A stretch of DNA of 6,303 nt from a bacterium (GTDB lineage Bacteria; Patescibacteriota; Minisyncoccia; Phycocordibacterales; Phycocordibacteraceae). The notes beneath the pieces were generated by a model. The model made no database searches. It was given only the letters and a program-made list of their open reading frames with translations, and was not told the DNA's origin. Both the position numbers and the translations under genes were made by a program. Below are positions 5,773-6,303 of the stretch, piece after piece (the stretch's first letter is position 1; every line of letters begins with the position of its first letter). The stretch is from contig JAJXUR010000023.1 in the NCBI GenBank assembly GCA_021782715.1, forward strand, positions 1 through 6,303. Direction: 5' to 3'.

Positions 5773-5777
5773 ACTGA

Positions 5778-5999
5778 TTACTTAGTTTCCAAACGCTGCA
5801 CATTTGATACATGAATCGGACGCGGGCGCTCAGCAATGTGGCCGACCTCACCAGCACGACCCTTCACGTGACGCTTCGCGATGGCGACGCCCTCGACGAT
5901 GACCTTGTCCGCCTTCGGTAGGGCGCGACTGATGACGCCGGTCTTCCCTTTATCCTTTCCTGCTATAACCTTTACGGTGTCTCCTTTTTTGACGTGCAT
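5778..5999 (-). CDS. rplX: 50S ribosomal protein L24 (uL24), unusually short
   Basis: Early assembly protein of the large subunit, placed near the peptide tunnel exit; 73 residues against about 104 in E. coli. A KOW motif fills the N-terminus (KKGDTVKVIAGKDKGKTG, 4-21), followed by KVIVEGVAIAKRHVKG (32-47) and IHVSNVQRLETK (62-73). The protein stops where family members usually continue for about 30 residues, so that C-terminal segment is missing. I chose the ATG at 5999 (MHVKKGD). An upstream in-frame ATG near 6161 would add 54 serine- and arginine-rich residues from the shadow of rplN. The 10-base spacer after rplN is AT-rich (TCTTATTTAT) with no Shine-Dalgarno. Confidence 0.96.
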   Translation of the reverse strand: MHVKKGDTVKVIAGKDKGKTGVISRALPKADKVIVEGVAIAKRHVKGRAGEVGHIAERPRPIHVSNVQRLETK

Positions 6000-6009
6000 A
6001 TAAATAAGA

Positions 6010-6303
6010 TTAGACGACTTCAGGAGCGAGAGACACGATAGAGTGCCAGCCCATCTCGGAGAGCTCGCGCGGCACTGGACCGAAAATACGGTTCCCTTTC
6101 GGACCCATCTCCTTACCCTGCTTCTCGATGAGTACGACCGCATTCTCATCGAACCGGACATACGATCCGTCCTTGCGACCGAACGGCTTCACCTGGCGCA
6201 CGACGATTGCGCGGCAGATATCCTTCTTCTTTACCGCCTTGCGCGGCTGTGCCGTCTGGATGGAGACGACGACCGTGTCGCCTATCTCCGCATAGCGGCG
6301 CTT
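6010..6303 (-). CDS. rplN: 50S ribosomal protein L14 (uL14), N-terminus outside window
   Basis: Large-subunit protein at the inter-subunit bridge near L19. The 97 codons in the window begin at KRRYAEIGDTVVVSIQ and end at SIVSLAPEVV. They include CRAIVVRQVKPFGRKDGSYV and NRIFGPVPRELSE, all typical of L14. Compared with the usual 122-123 residues, about 25 N-terminal residues lie beyond position 6303. One small insertion-like stretch (QGKEMGPKGN) stands where E. coli has NNSEQPIGT. It is the first visible gene of the operon and ends 10 bases before rplX. Confidence 0.96.
   Translation of the reverse strand, partial: KRRYAEIGDTVVVSIQTAQPRKAVKKKDICRAIVVRQVKPFGRKDGSYVRFDENAVVLIEKQGKEMGPKGNRIFGPVPRELSEMGWHSIVSLAPEVV

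Larger units (their letters stand above)
1257..6303 (-). other. spc-type ribosomal protein operon (rplN to secY), 5' end outside window
   Basis: Ten genes lie on the same strand in the canonical bacterial spc order: L14, L24, L5, S14, S8, L6, L18, S5, L15, SecY. L30 is the only expected member missing. Spacers are 4 to 36 bases, or the genes overlap by 7 to 8 bases, so co-transcription and translational coupling are very likely. No convincing internal promoter with both -35 and -10 boxes is visible. A strong intrinsic terminator follows secY. The operon start (and any upstream S10-type genes) lies beyond position 6303. In Escherichia coli, S8 represses this operon by binding mRNA near the L5 start. 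I could not recognise an S8-site mimic at the rplX/rplE junction here. Confidence 0.93.

Noticed and set aside
5233..5814. 193-codon plus-strand open frame opposite rplE
   Set aside because: Highly charged Arg/Asp/Glu-rich translation opposite a conserved L5 gene; typical antisense shadow.
5773..5840. S8 autoregulatory binding site near the L5 start
   Set aside because: I searched the rplX/rplE junction for a helix resembling the 16S rRNA S8 site and found only weak, short pairings, so I do not call it.
6000..6161. Longer N-terminus for L24
   Set aside because: The extra 54 residues overlap rplN in another frame and do not look like a ribosomal protein tail; MHVKKGD starts exactly at the KOW motif.

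Overview
The window is a tightly packed stretch of bacterial ribosomal-protein genes, read entirely from the minus strand. In transcription order (right to left) it carries rplN (L14, 5' end outside the window), rplX (L24), rplE (L5), rpsN (S14), rpsH (S8), rplF (L6), rplR (L18), rpsE (S5), rplO (L15) and secY. A strong intrinsic terminator follows, then adk (adenylate kinase) and map (methionine aminopeptidase, 3' end outside the window). This is the classical spc operon followed by the adk-map pair that often sits downstream of secY. All genes look intact, and I see no mobile element, CRISPR array, tRNA or rRNA.

The likely host is a GC-rich member of the Candidate Phyla Radiation (Patescibacteria), most likely Parcubacteria-like. 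This rests on several observations. rpmD (L30) is absent from its usual place between rpsE and rplO, where only 22 bases remain. Adenylate kinase is short, lacks the LID insert and has altered signature motifs. L24 is very short, S5 has a long low-complexity N-terminal extension, and gene spacing is extremely tight. TGA ends rplE and adk at sensible protein lengths, so the standard bacterial code applies rather than one in which TGA encodes glycine. The phylum assignment is inference; a phylogeny of the concatenated ribosomal proteins would settle it.

Layout: 5778-6303 holds the L14 C-terminal part and L24. 5221-5772 is L5. 5185-5220 is the longest gap inside the operon and is filled by two small hairpins and a T-rich run. 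3625-5184 holds S14, S8, L6 and L18. 2524-3619 holds S5 and L15, with no L30. 1257-2531 is SecY. 1181-1256 holds the terminator and the adk leader. 1-1180 holds adk and map. Junctions are either overlaps (rpsN/rpsH 7 bases, rplO/secY 8 bases, adk/map ATGA) or short AT-rich spacers, and good Shine-Dalgarno sequences are rare.

The genes work together in ribosome building (both subunits), membrane protein export (SecY), adenylate balance (Adk) and removal of the initiator methionine (Map). I do not see a previously undescribed system. The points that merit a second look are the twin hairpins before rpsN, the altered adenylate kinase motifs, the terminator placed directly before adk, the missing L30 and the S5 extension.
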